A stretch of 26,944 bases of DNA from an uncultured Clostridium sp. (GCA_946496115.1 CAMMFK010000007.1:1-26944); one strand, 5' to 3'; positions 14,403 through 23,259 are shown, counted from the first letter of the stretch. Made by a program: numbers and translations. The notes: a model not told the origin generated them from the letters alone.

Positions 14403-15533
14403 TTATGCATTTGCCCCTGTTGCTTTTTGGCTGTCTTCAGTTTCTTTCTTTAGTTTCATTTGCATTATTGTTCTATTTAATACTTCTATATTCTTTTCTT
14501 CTAATTGGGCTTTTGCTTGATCTAATGTAATTATATCATCAGTAAATAATTTTGCAAGTGAATTTATTAATCCTATGCTTCCATTATTTGATCCACTTTG
14601 TATAGCATCTTCGACTTCTGATTTTGTTAACTTATCTTTTCTTAATATTCCTGATACTACGTTGTCTACGACTAATACTTCTGGAACTAAAGTTAAAGTT
14701 CCTATTTTATTTTTTATTAATCTTTGAGATATAACCAATTTTAATAAAGATGAAATTAAGAATCTTACTTGTGGTTGATCTGATATATCATAAAAATTAA
14801 TTATTCTATCTATTGCTTCAGCACATGATTTAGTGTGTAATGTTCCTATAACTAAATGTCCTGACTCTGCTGTTTCAATTGCTGCTTCCATTGTTTCTTT
14901 GTCCCTTATTTCACCTATTACTAATATGTCACAGTCTTCTCTTAATGAATTTTTTGTACCCATACTATATTTTAATATGTCTCCTCCGACACCTACTTCT
15001 TTTTGTACAATTATTGATTTTTTACATTTATGCTTATATTCAATTGGACTTTCTAATGTTAATATTTTTTTGTTATAATTATCATTTATAAAATTTATTA
15101 ATGCATTTAAAGTTGTAGTTTTTCCTGAGTTGGTTTTACCGGTAACAAGTATTAATCCTTGCTCTTGATTTGTCATCCTTCTTACTATGTCAGGTACACC
15201 TAATTCTTCATATGTTGGAAGCTCGTTTTTTATTAGTCTAGTAATAATTACAGGTAGTCCTTCAGAACAAGATATATTTACTCTTAATCGAATATCTTGG
15301 AATTCTGCTGATATATCTAATACTTTATTTTTTCTATAATATTCGTCTTTATCCACATTTCCTTGTAAAAAATAATCGTATATTTCCATTATATCATCTT
15401 TTGAAATTTCGCTATACTGTTCAAGTTCTATTAGATCTCTGTTAACTCTAGTTATAGGTTTAATTCCAGGTATAAAATGAACATCTGAAGCATCCAATTT
15501 CTTTGCCTCCGCTAAAATGCTGTTTACATCCAT
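14403..15533 (-). CDS. pilT: Type IV pilus retraction ATPase PilT
   Basis: The 376-aa hexameric ATPase drives pilus depolymerisation. It has an N-terminal PAS-like part (DASDVHFIPGIKPITRVN), Walker A GKTNSGKTT, Asp box CDILVIGEIRDKETM, and His box GHLVIGTLHT. SGILRKDKL stands where PilT proteins have the retraction motif AIRNLIRE, so that motif is degenerate. Walker A differs from the usual GPTGSGKST by Lys-Thr-Asn. It lies 12 bases after pilB. Its presence implies a retractable pilus (twitching, DNA uptake or adhesion). Confidence 0.93.
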   Translation of the reverse strand: MDVNSILAEAKKLDASDVHFIPGIKPITRVNRDLIELEQYSEISKDDIMEIYDYFLQGNVDKDEYYRKNKVLDISAEFQDIRLRVNISCSEGLPVIITRLIKNELPTYEELGVPDIVRRMTNQEQGLILVTGKTNSGKTTTLNALINFINDNYNKKILTLESPIEYKHKCKKSIIVQKEVGVGGDILKYSMGTKNSLREDCDILVIGEIRDKETMEAAIETAESGHLVIGTLHTKSCAEAIDRIINFYDISDQPQVRFLISSLLKLVISQRLIKNKIGTLTLVPEVLVVDNVVSGILRKDKLTKSEVEDAIQSGSNNGSIGLINSLAKLFTDDIITLDQAKAQLEEKNIEVLNRTIMQMKLKKETEDSQKATGANA

Positions 15534-15545
15534 TTTCTTATCCTC

Positions 15546-17174
15546 CTAATAAAATAATAATTTACTATTTAGTTCTGTTAAAGTTGTTAATCCATTTATG
15601 ACTTTTTTAATTCCTTCTACTATCATAGGTCTATAACCTTCTTTATATGCCTCTTCTCGGATTTCAAGTGTTGATGCATTCTTCACTATTAAATCTTTTA
15701 TTGGATCAGTTATAAGAAGTGTTTCAAATATTCCTATCCTGTCATAATATCCGCTTTGATTACATTTTTCACAACCTATTGCATCAAATGTTTTAGCATT
15801 TTCCAAATCAAATTTTATGTTATATTTTTCTCCTATTTCTCCTATAATTTGTTTTTCTTCTGCTGTAAATTCTCTTTCTTTTTTACAATAAGGGCATAAT
15901 TTTCTTATTAATCTTTGTGAAATTGATGTGGCAAGTGTACTTGCAATATCATAATTAGATACTTTCATTTTTCTTAATCTTGAAATGACTTCTATTGCAT
16001 TTATAGTATGAATAGTTGAAAGTACATAATGTCCTGTTTGTCCAGCTTGCATAGCTATTTCAGCAGTTTCTTCATCTCTTACTTCTCCAAGAAGTATTAT
16101 ATCCGGGTCTTGTCTTAAAACTGTTCTAAGTGATCCAGCAAAAGTGGTTTTTGCATCTATTTCTATTTGGTTTAATCCTGGTATACGTATTTCTACTGGA
16201 TCTTCTATTGTTGTTATATTTATCTCTGGTCTATCTAAATAATTTATTACACTATATAATGTTGTAGTTTTTCCTTCTCCTGTAGGAGCAGCTATTACTG
16301 TAATGCTATTTCTTTTATCAAATGCTTCTTTTAGTAACTGGTCATTTTCTGGATATCCAAGTTCAAATAATCCTCTTATATCTGTGTCTTTTTTTAATAG
16401 CCTTAAAACAAATTTTTCACCATAAATATTTTTTTGCGAAGAAACACGAATATTATAATCTGGATACATTATTATTCTTCCATCTTGAGGTTCTTGTTTT
16501 TCTTGATGCATATTCGAAATAGCTTTTAGTCTGCCTATTATTTGTGATTGCTTTTCTTTATCTATTTTTGCAACAGTAAATAATCTACCATCTATTCTAT
16601 ATCTCACTCTTATACTATCTTCTAGTGGTTCCACGTGTATATCACTAGCTCTTTTGGCCATACCACTTCTTATAATATTATCTACAATTTTTGTTCCTGT
16701 TGCGTCAGTATCTATAGTATCTGTAGATACTGATGCAATTGTTCTTAAAACTTCATCAACATTTGCTTTAAAAGTTATAAATTTTTCCATTACTAATCCT
16801 TTGTTAAGCATTAGTAACCTTACTGATTCAACCTTTTGCTTATTACTCGTATCAGCGAAACATACTTTTATTGTACCATCTTCTATATCAAATGGTATAG
16901 CGTTTGTTTCTCTAGCAATATCTAAAGACATAAATTTTGTCACATCTATTCTTATATCCGTATCTGTTAAATAAATTGTTTTTTCACCTAATATTTCTCC
17001 CATAGCTTCTAAAAGTTTCTTAGAATCTGCTAGTTTTAAATCATTTAAAATGTCTCCTAATTTTTCTTTAGTGTGAGTTTTTTGATATTCTAAGGCTTCT
17101 GAAATATCTTCTTGACTAACTATACCTCTTCTTACAAGTTCTATACCTAAAGGTTGCCTTTGAATTGTAGCCAT
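15546..17174 (-). CDS. pilB: Type IV pilus assembly ATPase PilB
   Basis: The 542-aa protein has an N-terminal GspE_N domain (RQPLGIELVRRGIVSQEDIS, about 1-150) followed by the AAA-type motor: ASDIHVEP, Walker A APTGEGKTTT, DPVEIRIPGLNQIEID, Asp box DPDIILLGEVRDEETAE, and His box GHYVLSTIHT. Two CxxC pairs (CPYC and CEKC) form the zinc-binding C-terminal domain. It powers pilin polymerisation. AAAGGAG is placed for the ATG. The order pilB-pilT-pilC is standard. Confidence 0.95.
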   Translation of the reverse strand: MATIQRQPLGIELVRRGIVSQEDISEALEYQKTHTKEKLGDILNDLKLADSKKLLEAMGEILGEKTIYLTDTDIRIDVTKFMSLDIARETNAIPFDIEDGTIKVCFADTSNKQKVESVRLLMLNKGLVMEKFITFKANVDEVLRTIASVSTDTIDTDATGTKIVDNIIRSGMAKRASDIHVEPLEDSIRVRYRIDGRLFTVAKIDKEKQSQIIGRLKAISNMHQEKQEPQDGRIIMYPDYNIRVSSQKNIYGEKFVLRLLKKDTDIRGLFELGYPENDQLLKEAFDKRNSITVIAAPTGEGKTTTLYSVINYLDRPEINITTIEDPVEIRIPGLNQIEIDAKTTFAGSLRTVLRQDPDIILLGEVRDEETAEIAMQAGQTGHYVLSTIHTINAIEVISRLRKMKVSNYDIASTLATSISQRLIRKLCPYCKKEREFTAEEKQIIGEIGEKYNIKFDLENAKTFDAIGCEKCNQSGYYDRIGIFETLLITDPIKDLIVKNASTLEIREEAYKEGYRPMIVEGIKKVINGLTTLTELNSKLLFY

Positions 17175-17192
17175 TTTTAATCTCCTTTCAAA

Positions 17193-17651
17193 TCACCAAT
17201 ATTTTAATACATAATTAGTTGTTTTAGTGTAATTTGCTTCGTCCTTTGTTCCAATTTCTATGCTAACTTGAATATATGTTTTGTTATTTTTTTTATATCC
17301 TTCTGCATTAAATGCTTCAATATTCCTTGCTATTTTTTGTTCGTTTTTATATATACTTTTTTCGTCTTCAACGTAGCTATAAACATCGCCATCTTGAAAT
17401 ATTATTTGTATTGTGTTTTGATTATTATCTGATAACGTTTTAACATCTGCTTGATTATTTGTTTTTATATCACTAATAAAGTACATATTAAATTTATTAA
17501 TTTCTGATATATCAACACTACTATCATTAATATTCTCAATATTTGAATAAATATAGCTACTTAAATTTGCTAAGAGCACTATTATAATAGAAAATACTAT
17601 GATATAAATTGATAATACTATAAGCGTTATGCCTTTTTCAGATTTCATCAT
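17193..17651 (-). CDS. Minor pilin-like protein
   Basis: The 152-aa protein starts EKG-ITLIVLSIYIIVFSII, a class III-like prepilin N-terminus: a short basic leader ending in Gly, then a long hydrophobic helix, which is the substrate form of PilD. Position +5 of the mature form is Val, not the canonical Glu. The globular part has EINKFNMYFISDIKTNN and a beta-rich region (IQIIFQDGDVYSYVEDEKS, NYVLKYW) resembling minor pilins of the PilX/PilW kind. It sits between another minor pilin and pilB in the same direction. The first two codons (Met-Met) give an ambiguous start. Confidence 0.7.
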   Translation of the reverse strand: MMKSEKGITLIVLSIYIIVFSIIIVLLANLSSYIYSNIENINDSSVDISEINKFNMYFISDIKTNNQADVKTLSDNNQNTIQIIFQDGDVYSYVEDEKSIYKNEQKIARNIEAFNAEGYKKNNKTYIQVSIEIGTKDEANYTKTTNYVLKYW

Positions 17652-17685
17652 TTCACCTACTCTTTTATTTTGCTTAATTTTTTTA

Positions 17686-18111
17686 TTATAATTCCCTTAC
17701 TTTTATTTTTTTTACTTCTATACTTCTTTCTTCTGCATCAAAAGTATATTTAATATTGACTGTTATCTTTTTTACCAAGTCCTGTGCATTAGGATGTGTT
17801 TCTATATATTTTTCTACACCCAATGTTAAATCATAATTTTCTTCTGGAAGTCCTATTTCTTTTATAATATATTCCTTATATTCTTGAAGGTCTTCAGTTG
17901 CATTATAATCCTGAAGATCTATGTCTTCACATATTTGAACAATATATCCCATTGCTTGTTGATGAATTTTTATTAATGCTGATTGTTCATATACTTGTAA
18001 AAATAAAGTAAATATAAGTGTTGTAAATAAGAAAAATACAATTGCACCTGTTGTTATATCAAGTCCTGTAACTCCCTTTTCTTTCTTTAATTTACATATA
18101 AATTTATTCAT
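17686..18111 (-). CDS. Minor pilin-like protein with Asp at +5
   Basis: The 141-aa protein has leader MNKFICKLKKEKG, then VTGLDITTGAIVFFLFTTLI as the hydrophobic helix. If cleaved after Gly13, mature position 5 is Asp, the only acidic +5 residue among the pilins of this operon. The rest is a small soluble domain with many Glu (EDIDLQDYNATEDLQEYKEY), ending in VKKIKVREL. The N-terminus and gene position support a minor pilin (PilV-like); no specific family is recognised. Confidence 0.65.
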   Translation of the reverse strand: MNKFICKLKKEKGVTGLDITTGAIVFFLFTTLIFTLFLQVYEQSALIKIHQQAMGYIVQICEDIDLQDYNATEDLQEYKEYIIKEIGLPEENYDLTLGVEKYIETHPNAQDLVKKITVNIKYTFDAEERSIEVKKIKVREL

Positions 18112-18127
18112 TTTACCACCTACTATG

Positions 18128-18910
18128 CTAAGAGATTATATATATTAATATAATTGATAAGACATTTGAAACACATAAGTAAAATGCAAATTGCAAATTG
18201 GTTCTACTTTTTATCTTAAATATTCCTTTTAAAATATTTTTTACTGCTACAATTAATAATGTAAATACTATTGAAATTATGGTTGCGATTTCATATGTTA
18301 TTAATGCCATTATTATGCACACAATTAATATATTAAGTGAATACTGATCTTTTCCTTTTTTTTTCATTTGCATTAAATTAATCATTAATACAATTACAAG
18401 CATTATAAGATAGATCACTATTCTATTTAAATTAATATTTTTAGAGTAAAAATATTCATAAGTTGAATTTAATATCGCTAGTATAAATCCATATATTAAT
18501 ACTCCTTTATCCACTTTATTATGTTCTTTGTCTATTCCTGCAACTAAAAATAAAAATACAATATATAATACTCCTAATACAAAATTTATTATTGTTGTTG
18601 CATTCTTTATAGTATATATATTAACATTTAGTCCAATGGCAAGCAATACAAAAGCTATACCAGATAGTATTTCTATTATTATATATCTTGGACTAATTTT
18701 AGTTTTACAATATCTACATCTTCCTCTAAGCAATATATAACTAAGAATTGGAATCATGTCTAAAAAATTTAACTTATGATTACATTTTGGGCAATACGAA
18801 TGTTTATGAGTTATATCATCATTAAGTGGTATTCTATAAGTAGCTAGTGTTAAAAAGCTACCAAAAACGCTTCCCATAATAAATATTATTATATATAAAA
18901 ATGTATTCAT
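18128..18910 (-). CDS. pilD: Prepilin peptidase / N-methyltransferase PilD
   Basis: The 260-aa membrane protein opens with GSVFGSFLTLATYRIPL and has two CxxC pairs (CPKC and CRYC) in the N-methylase region, with LNFLDMIPILSYILLRGRC typical of the family. The first catalytic Asp is in VAGIDKEHNKVD. The second, normally in GxGDxK, is only found in the altered setting KKGKDQYSL. Seven to eight hydrophobic segments are visible. It cuts pilin leaders after Gly. It is preceded by a hairpin that separates it from pilA. Confidence 0.88.
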   Translation of the reverse strand: MNTFLYIIIFIMGSVFGSFLTLATYRIPLNDDITHKHSYCPKCNHKLNFLDMIPILSYILLRGRCRYCKTKISPRYIIIEILSGIAFVLLAIGLNVNIYTIKNATTIINFVLGVLYIVFLFLVAGIDKEHNKVDKGVLIYGFILAILNSTYEYFYSKNINLNRIVIYLIMLVIVLMINLMQMKKKGKDQYSLNILIVCIIMALITYEIATIISIVFTLLIVAVKNILKGIFKIKSRTNLQFAFYLCVSNVLSIILIYIIS

Positions 18911-18931
18911 TTTATTTTCCTTTTTATAATA

Positions 18932-18967
18932 GAGGTTACCTAAATACGAAATGATTTAGGTAACCTC
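18932..18967 (-). promoter_or_regulatory. Hairpin between pilA and pilD
   Basis: A perfect 14-bp stem (18932-18945 with 18954-18967) with an 8-base loop sits in the pilA-pilD gap. The minus-strand sequence after it is UAUUAUAAAAAGG, with no U run, so it is not a full terminator. It would stabilise the 3' end of the pilin message or cause partial termination, giving more PilA than downstream products. Confidence 0.6.
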
Positions 18968-19025
18968 CATATTTAGTACTATTATATAAAATAATAGAGA
19001 TTTTTAATTCAACTATTTTATTTGA

Positions 19026-19259
19026 CTAGTCACCAGTTACATATCTATCATAAACGCTGTCAAAATCTGAGTCAAATTCATTCATAGTGTGTTGTTCGTT
19101 TGTTTCTGCATTTCTCCAAGTATTAGCTGCGTTTTGTGCTCTTTGGAATAAACCATTGTTTCCTATTGTTAAACTTATAGCTACGCCTGCTAAAATTAGT
19201 AGAACGATAATTGTAACAACTAAAGCTACTAATGTTATACCTCTTTCTTTCTTAAACAT
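19026..19259 (-). CDS. pilA: Major type IV pilin candidate, short (77 aa)
   Basis: The leader MFKKERG is followed by ITLVALVVTIIVLLILAGVA, the classical prepilin helix, cut by PilD after Gly7. The mature protein is only about 70 residues, so its globular head is tiny and acidic (NEFDSDFDSVYDRYVTGD). Position +5 is Ala instead of Glu. A very strong ribosome site (AAGGAGGGA) and the following hairpin fit high expression, so I take it as the major pilin; another pilin gene elsewhere could instead be the main subunit. Confidence 0.75.
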   Translation of the reverse strand: MFKKERGITLVALVVTIIVLLILAGVAISLTIGNNGLFQRAQNAANTWRNAETNEQHTMNEFDSDFDSVYDRYVTGD

Positions 19260-19329
19260 TTCAAATTCCCTCCTTAGTAAAATTTTGTATATATTTATAT
19301 TATTATAAATATTACCTAAAACTTATAAA

Positions 19330-19752
19330 TTATTTTGTACCTTTTCCTACATTTTGAGAAGTATAATAGTTATCTGTAACATTTCTATCTACAGACTGTT
19401 CATTCTCAGTATTTGTATCAGATTCAGTATTAGTATTGTTTGTAGAATTTTCTGTTTCATCTGCAGATATTGCAAATGGATCTGCCTTTCCTGGATTATA
19501 GCTTTGTGCAGCTTCATACCTTGAAAGATCAGAATCATCAATAGTATAATTTACAGATGCACTATTAAAGCTATCGATTGTAGTTTCATTTATAACCTCT
19601 TCTACATTTTGTGGCAATTGATATGCTGTAACTTTTGCTGGTATCACTTTGTTATTTGGAATATAATTATAAAAGATAACTGCCATAACCAAAATTATTG
19701 CAACACATACTAATAATATAATTAGTATTTCTTTAAAAATTGATTTTGTCAT
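19330..19752 (-). CDS. PilP-like pilus assembly membrane protein
   Basis: The 140-aa protein has a single N-terminal membrane helix (about 9-30) and a Ser/Thr/Asn-rich extracellular part. YNPGKADPFA (about 86-95) resembles the (G)RRDPF motif of PilP and GspC proteins. Together with its place directly after pilO this suggests a PilP-equivalent in a monoderm, where no secretin is needed. The tail has Asn/Thr/Glu repeats (TNNTNTESDTNTENEQ). The assignment rests on position and one short motif. Confidence 0.5.
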   Translation of the reverse strand: MTKSIFKEILIILLVCVAIILVMAVIFYNYIPNNKVIPAKVTAYQLPQNVEEVINETTIDSFNSASVNYTIDDSDLSRYEAAQSYNPGKADPFAISADETENSTNNTNTESDTNTENEQSVDRNVTDNYYTSQNVGKGTK

Positions 19753-19765
19753 AATCTACTCCTTT

Positions 19766-20461
19766 TTAATCTACAGTATTTGTATTTTCTTCATCTGTTA
19801 TATTATTGTTTGCATTATTTGTTGTAGTGTTTGTATTATTTTGTTTTGAGTCTTCGTCTGAACTTTCACTTTCGTCATTTTTTTCTTCTGTTACTGTTGT
19901 ATTTTCATGTTTTATGAATACATCTCTTACAACAAATGTACATTGATTTTGTGTCATTGAAAACTCATCTATTGTAAATTGTAATGATGAATCATTTTCA
20001 AGTGATGTTATAAAATTTGTAATAGCTAAATAATTTCCTGAAACAGTAAAGTTTAAATTTCTAGCATCCTCTGTGACTCCAGATACAACATCCATTTTAA
20101 TACTTACGCCTTCTTGTGTAGCATGATTTCCTACTTGACTCCACAAATATTCAATCGTATAATTCTTTGTTTGTGTTGCCTCTTTTATTTCACTCTCTGT
20201 GCTCACATTGATAGTTTGTAAGTATTCATTTCTTGTCTCTCCTAAGTCTGTGATTAGCTTTTTTATTTCTGTTAATTTATTAGTATAATCATCATTTGTA
20301 CTTTTTGCTTCCGCTATTTTCTTAGTAAGTTCTCCATTTGCTTCTTGAATTTGTGATATTCCCAGTACATGCAATGGTCCAATATTTATACCATTTTTAA
20401 CGCATAGTACAGTCATTATGACTAATAAAATTAACAAAATAGATATTAATAATTTTCTCAT
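19766..20461 (-). CDS. pilO: Type IV pilus assembly protein PilO
   Basis: The 231-aa protein has one N-terminal membrane helix (4-22), a coiled-coil region (about 38-95, rich in Lys/Glu/Thr), a ferredoxin-like domain (about 105-187; YLWSQVGNHATQEGVSIKMD, VSGNYLAITNFITSLEND), and a disordered Asn/Thr/Glu tail. This is the domain order of PilO. It would pair with the PilN part of the upstream fusion to form the inner-membrane alignment complex. Confidence 0.8.
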   Translation of the reverse strand: MRKLLISILLILLVIMTVLCVKNGINIGPLHVLGISQIQEANGELTKKIAEAKSTNDDYTNKLTEIKKLITDLGETRNEYLQTINVSTESEIKEATQTKNYTIEYLWSQVGNHATQEGVSIKMDVVSGVTEDARNLNFTVSGNYLAITNFITSLENDSSLQFTIDEFSMTQNQCTFVVRDVFIKHENTTVTEEKNDESESSDEDSKQNNTNTTTNNANNNITDEENTNTVD

Positions 20462-20479
20462 TGCATTTCTCCTTATTTT

Positions 20480-22114
20480 TTATGGCAAATCGCCTTCTAT
20501 TGTAACAACAACATATTCGCCTTGTTTTGTTCCTTCTGTTGAAGTAACATTTAATAGATATCCACTATTGCTTAATCTTGCTTTAAAATATGCTAATTGT
20601 TCATATTGTCTTGACTGTGCATTAATTATGATATGCTGTTTTGTTTCATCCCCTGCTTTTTGCTCTACATTTTTAATACTAGTTAGTTGAACATTTTTAG
20701 GTATTGTATAAACTATTTGATTTAATAGAGTAGGTATTTCATTTTTTCTACCTTGTTTTAAAGCGATTGATGAGCTTGCATTTTGTAAATTTGTTGTAAT
20801 TCTTTCAAAATCTGTTATCTTTTTGTTTATAGCATTTTTATTTGAGTCTAATTTATTTAATTGTTTTGTTGTATCATCAATAACTTCTTGTGCTTCTTGA
20901 GTTTTTGCAGAAATTTGATTTTTCAATAATACTGAACATACACCAAATATTATTGTAATCATTAAGACCATTATACAACATCTTACTAACCACATTTCAG
21001 AAGGTTTAAGTGGGCCCTTCATGTTAGTATCTAATTTAAGGTTTCCTTTGCCCCTTGTATTCTTTCCTAATGTTTTTATGTCTGAATGTAATATTGTATT
21101 TAAATCACCTTTCCAATCACTTTTTGTAAAGTTCAAGTCTTTAAGTCCATAGTCTAAACCTTCTAATGCTAGTGCTATTGCACTATTAACTTCTATATAA
21201 TCTTTAATGTTTATCTTGCTGTTATTAGCTGCAAAATATGGTTTTAATATTTCACACTTAGCCTCTTTAAAGTACTCTTGGAAATATAATTCTATATTGT
21301 TTATGACAGTTCCTAATCCCGTTAAATATATTTTGTCTATTCTTTGAAATTTTTCCTTTATTTTTTGTACTTCTTGTACTATATTAAATAATGTTGGAAT
21401 TATAAGAGATAAGTATTTATTATTAGGGTCCTCTGTTGCTGTAGTTTCCATTGTATAAATTGTAGTATTTTTACATGCTTCATAAGATTTAGTGTATGAG
21501 TTTTCTTTTTCATTTATTTTGTCAATTATCTCTGTCATTCCACTTTCTATAGTGTCAATATTGTAGATTTTTTGATTTAATATTGTAGTAACTTTTGTAG
21601 TTCCTTCAATGTTTACTATCATAATGTTTTCACCTTTATCAGCTTCTGCAATATTGCATATTGAAGTTGAAAGAGGTGTTATAGAATAAAGTTTTCCATT
21701 TTTAAATAGAGACGACCTCTCGTCTATTGCACTTTTGCTTTCGGTAAAATAAATTACTCTGTTCTTGTCTTTGCTTTCTGCATCATTAACAATTAGATAT
21801 CTTCCTTCATAAGCGTTAGGATTCATATGATTTTCAGAGCACATTGTTTGATATTCAGTGTCTATTGTTTTTTTAGTATCATTTTTGCTAAGTAAACTAA
21901 ACACACTGAAATAGTCTACTCTTTCACTTTGAGTATTTACGCAAATAGGTATGTTTTTGCTATTTGTTTCTAAAACTATTTGCTCCAAGTCTTTTTCTAA
22001 GTTGTCATAAAACTTAACGCCAAAAGATGCAACATCTAGCTGGTCATTGTTTTTAATAATTTTAGCATACTTTATTACTTGATTAGATATACTTATTCCT
22101 AAACTTTCTTGCAC
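20480..22114 (-). CDS. pilM: PilM-PilN fusion protein
   Basis: Residues 1-325 have the PilM actin-like fold pattern (LGISISNQVIKYAKI; IMIVNIEGTTKVTTI; IYLTGLGTVINNIELYF; EVNSAIALALEG). A membrane helix lies at about 374-397, followed by a coiled coil (about 400-450) and a small C-terminal alpha/beta domain with IPTLLNQIVYTIPKNVQLTS, the PilN pattern. In most species these are two proteins, PilM (cytoplasmic) and PilN (membrane). DLNFTKSDW before the helix sits where PilN has its PilM-binding INLL segment. The GTG start has AAGGAG 8 bases upstream. It is the first gene of the pilus operon. Confidence 0.85.
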   Translation of the reverse strand: MQESLGISISNQVIKYAKIIKNNDQLDVASFGVKFYDNLEKDLEQIVLETNSKNIPICVNTQSERVDYFSVFSLLSKNDTKKTIDTEYQTMCSENHMNPNAYEGRYLIVNDAESKDKNRVIYFTESKSAIDERSSLFKNGKLYSITPLSTSICNIAEADKGENIMIVNIEGTTKVTTILNQKIYNIDTIESGMTEIIDKINEKENSYTKSYEACKNTTIYTMETTATEDPNNKYLSLIIPTLFNIVQEVQKIKEKFQRIDKIYLTGLGTVINNIELYFQEYFKEAKCEILKPYFAANNSKINIKDYIEVNSAIALALEGLDYGLKDLNFTKSDWKGDLNTILHSDIKTLGKNTRGKGNLKLDTNMKGPLKPSEMWLVRCCIMVLMITIIFGVCSVLLKNQISAKTQEAQEVIDDTTKQLNKLDSNKNAINKKITDFERITTNLQNASSSIALKQGRKNEIPTLLNQIVYTIPKNVQLTSIKNVEQKAGDETKQHIIINAQSRQYEQLAYFKARLSNSGYLLNVTSTEGTKQGEYVVVTIEGDLP

Positions 22115-22155
22115 CTTTTTTACTCCTTCTTTAGATTTTTTTACATTATTTATGA

Positions 22156-22289
22156 TTTACATTTTTTTTGTAAATATTCAATTTTGTCTCATTTTGTAAT
22201 TTCATCATTTATATTTTATATTTTTTTTGTTAAAAGTCAATAACTTGTCGATTAATGTAAAAAAAATGTAATATTTGTAATATTTGTAA
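22156..22289. promoter_or_regulatory. TTACA/TGTAA motif cluster upstream of the pilus operon
   Basis: A TTTACA-7-TGTAAA dyad lies at 22156-22174. TGTAA occurs at 22256, 22267, 22276 and 22285, the last three spaced exactly 9 bases apart. The region is extremely AT-rich, so some hits may be chance. A TTGACT box (minus strand, about 22239) suggests a promoter, but its -10 spacing is poor. Confidence 0.35.
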
Positions 22290-22307
22290 CATAAAGCTAG
22301 TAAATAT

Positions 22308-23162
22308 TTAAACTTCTTTAATTACTTTATATATATAATCTTTTAAATATTCTGCACAAGTAGCAGGTGCAACTTTACCAGGAAGTGCTGATGCAAGTAT
22401 TGCCTTTATTCCAAGTTTTTTTGCAGTATCATAATCTACTCCACCTGGTGCTGATGCAAGATCTATAATTAATGTTTCTCTTCTTAATAGTAGCAAATTA
22501 TTTTTATCTAAAATTTTTTCAGGAATTGTATTGAATATTATGTTCATTTTACATAAATTTTCTTTTAATTTTTTTAATGGTACGTGGTTATATCCATATG
22601 CTTTTATCCATGCCAAATCACTTTCTTTTCTTGCTTCACAATAAACTTGCATTCCTATTTTAGAAAGCTTATTTGCTAATGTTTTTCCAACTCTTCCAAA
22701 ACCTAATACCAGTGCCCTCTTTTCGCTCAAAGTATAGTTTGTTTCTTCCATTGCTATTTGTATTGCCCCTTCTGCAGTAGGTATAGTATTCAAAATAGTA
22801 GTGGTTTCATCTTCTAATACGTCATAGATTTTGTCATTTCTTAATTTCACTTCTCTTGGTTCGAATTTTTTTGGAATTTTACCAGCAATCAAAATTTTAT
22901 TTTCTGAAATTTCTTTTAATTCTCTCAAACTTATTTTTTTACTGCTTAATGGTGTATTTACTGTGATTTCATCTTTTGTTAATGGCATTGCACTTATTAC
23001 TATATCATAATTGTAATTCTTAATATCTTCTATACAATCTATTTCTTTTATTCCCTCTGTTTTATTCGCAAATGAGTAAACATTATTTCCATCTTTTAAG
23101 AGTTTGCTCGCAAGTAAGTTTATTCTTTTGTCTCCACCTATAATCAAAAAATTGTAATTCAT
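22308..23162 (-). CDS. dpaA: Dipicolinate synthase subunit A
   Basis: DpaA (SpoVFA) with DpaB makes dipicolinic acid for spores from dihydrodipicolinate. Visible are the N-terminal FLIIGGDKRINLLASKLL, NTIPTAEGAIQIAMEE, the nucleotide-binding GFGRVGKTLANKL, NTIPEKIL, IDLASAPGGVDYDTAKKLG and ALPGKVAPATCAEYL, all characteristic. I start at the ATG at 23162, 8 bases after AAAGGA; an ATG three codons earlier overlaps that ribosome site. dpaB does not follow, and the next gene is the pilus operon. It implies a spore-forming organism or recent ancestor. Confidence 0.92.
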   Translation of the reverse strand: MNYNFLIIGGDKRINLLASKLLKDGNNVYSFANKTEGIKEIDCIEDIKNYNYDIVISAMPLTKDEITVNTPLSSKKISLRELKEISENKILIAGKIPKKFEPREVKLRNDKIYDVLEDETTTILNTIPTAEGAIQIAMEETNYTLSEKRALVLGFGRVGKTLANKLSKIGMQVYCEARKESDLAWIKAYGYNHVPLKKLKENLCKMNIIFNTIPEKILDKNNLLLLRRETLIIDLASAPGGVDYDTAKKLGIKAILASALPGKVAPATCAEYLKDYIYKVIKEV

Positions 23163-23259
23163 TTTTACCATCCTTTCTTATTTGCTTGTAGATTAAACAA
23201 ATATTAGTTAGTATAGTATATTATAAATTACAATTTTTATTTGTATTAGTTATATATTT

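Noticed and set aside
22256..22289. CRISPR-like array from the repeated TGTAATATT units
   Set aside because: Units are 9 bases, adjacent and without spacers. There are no cas genes in the window.
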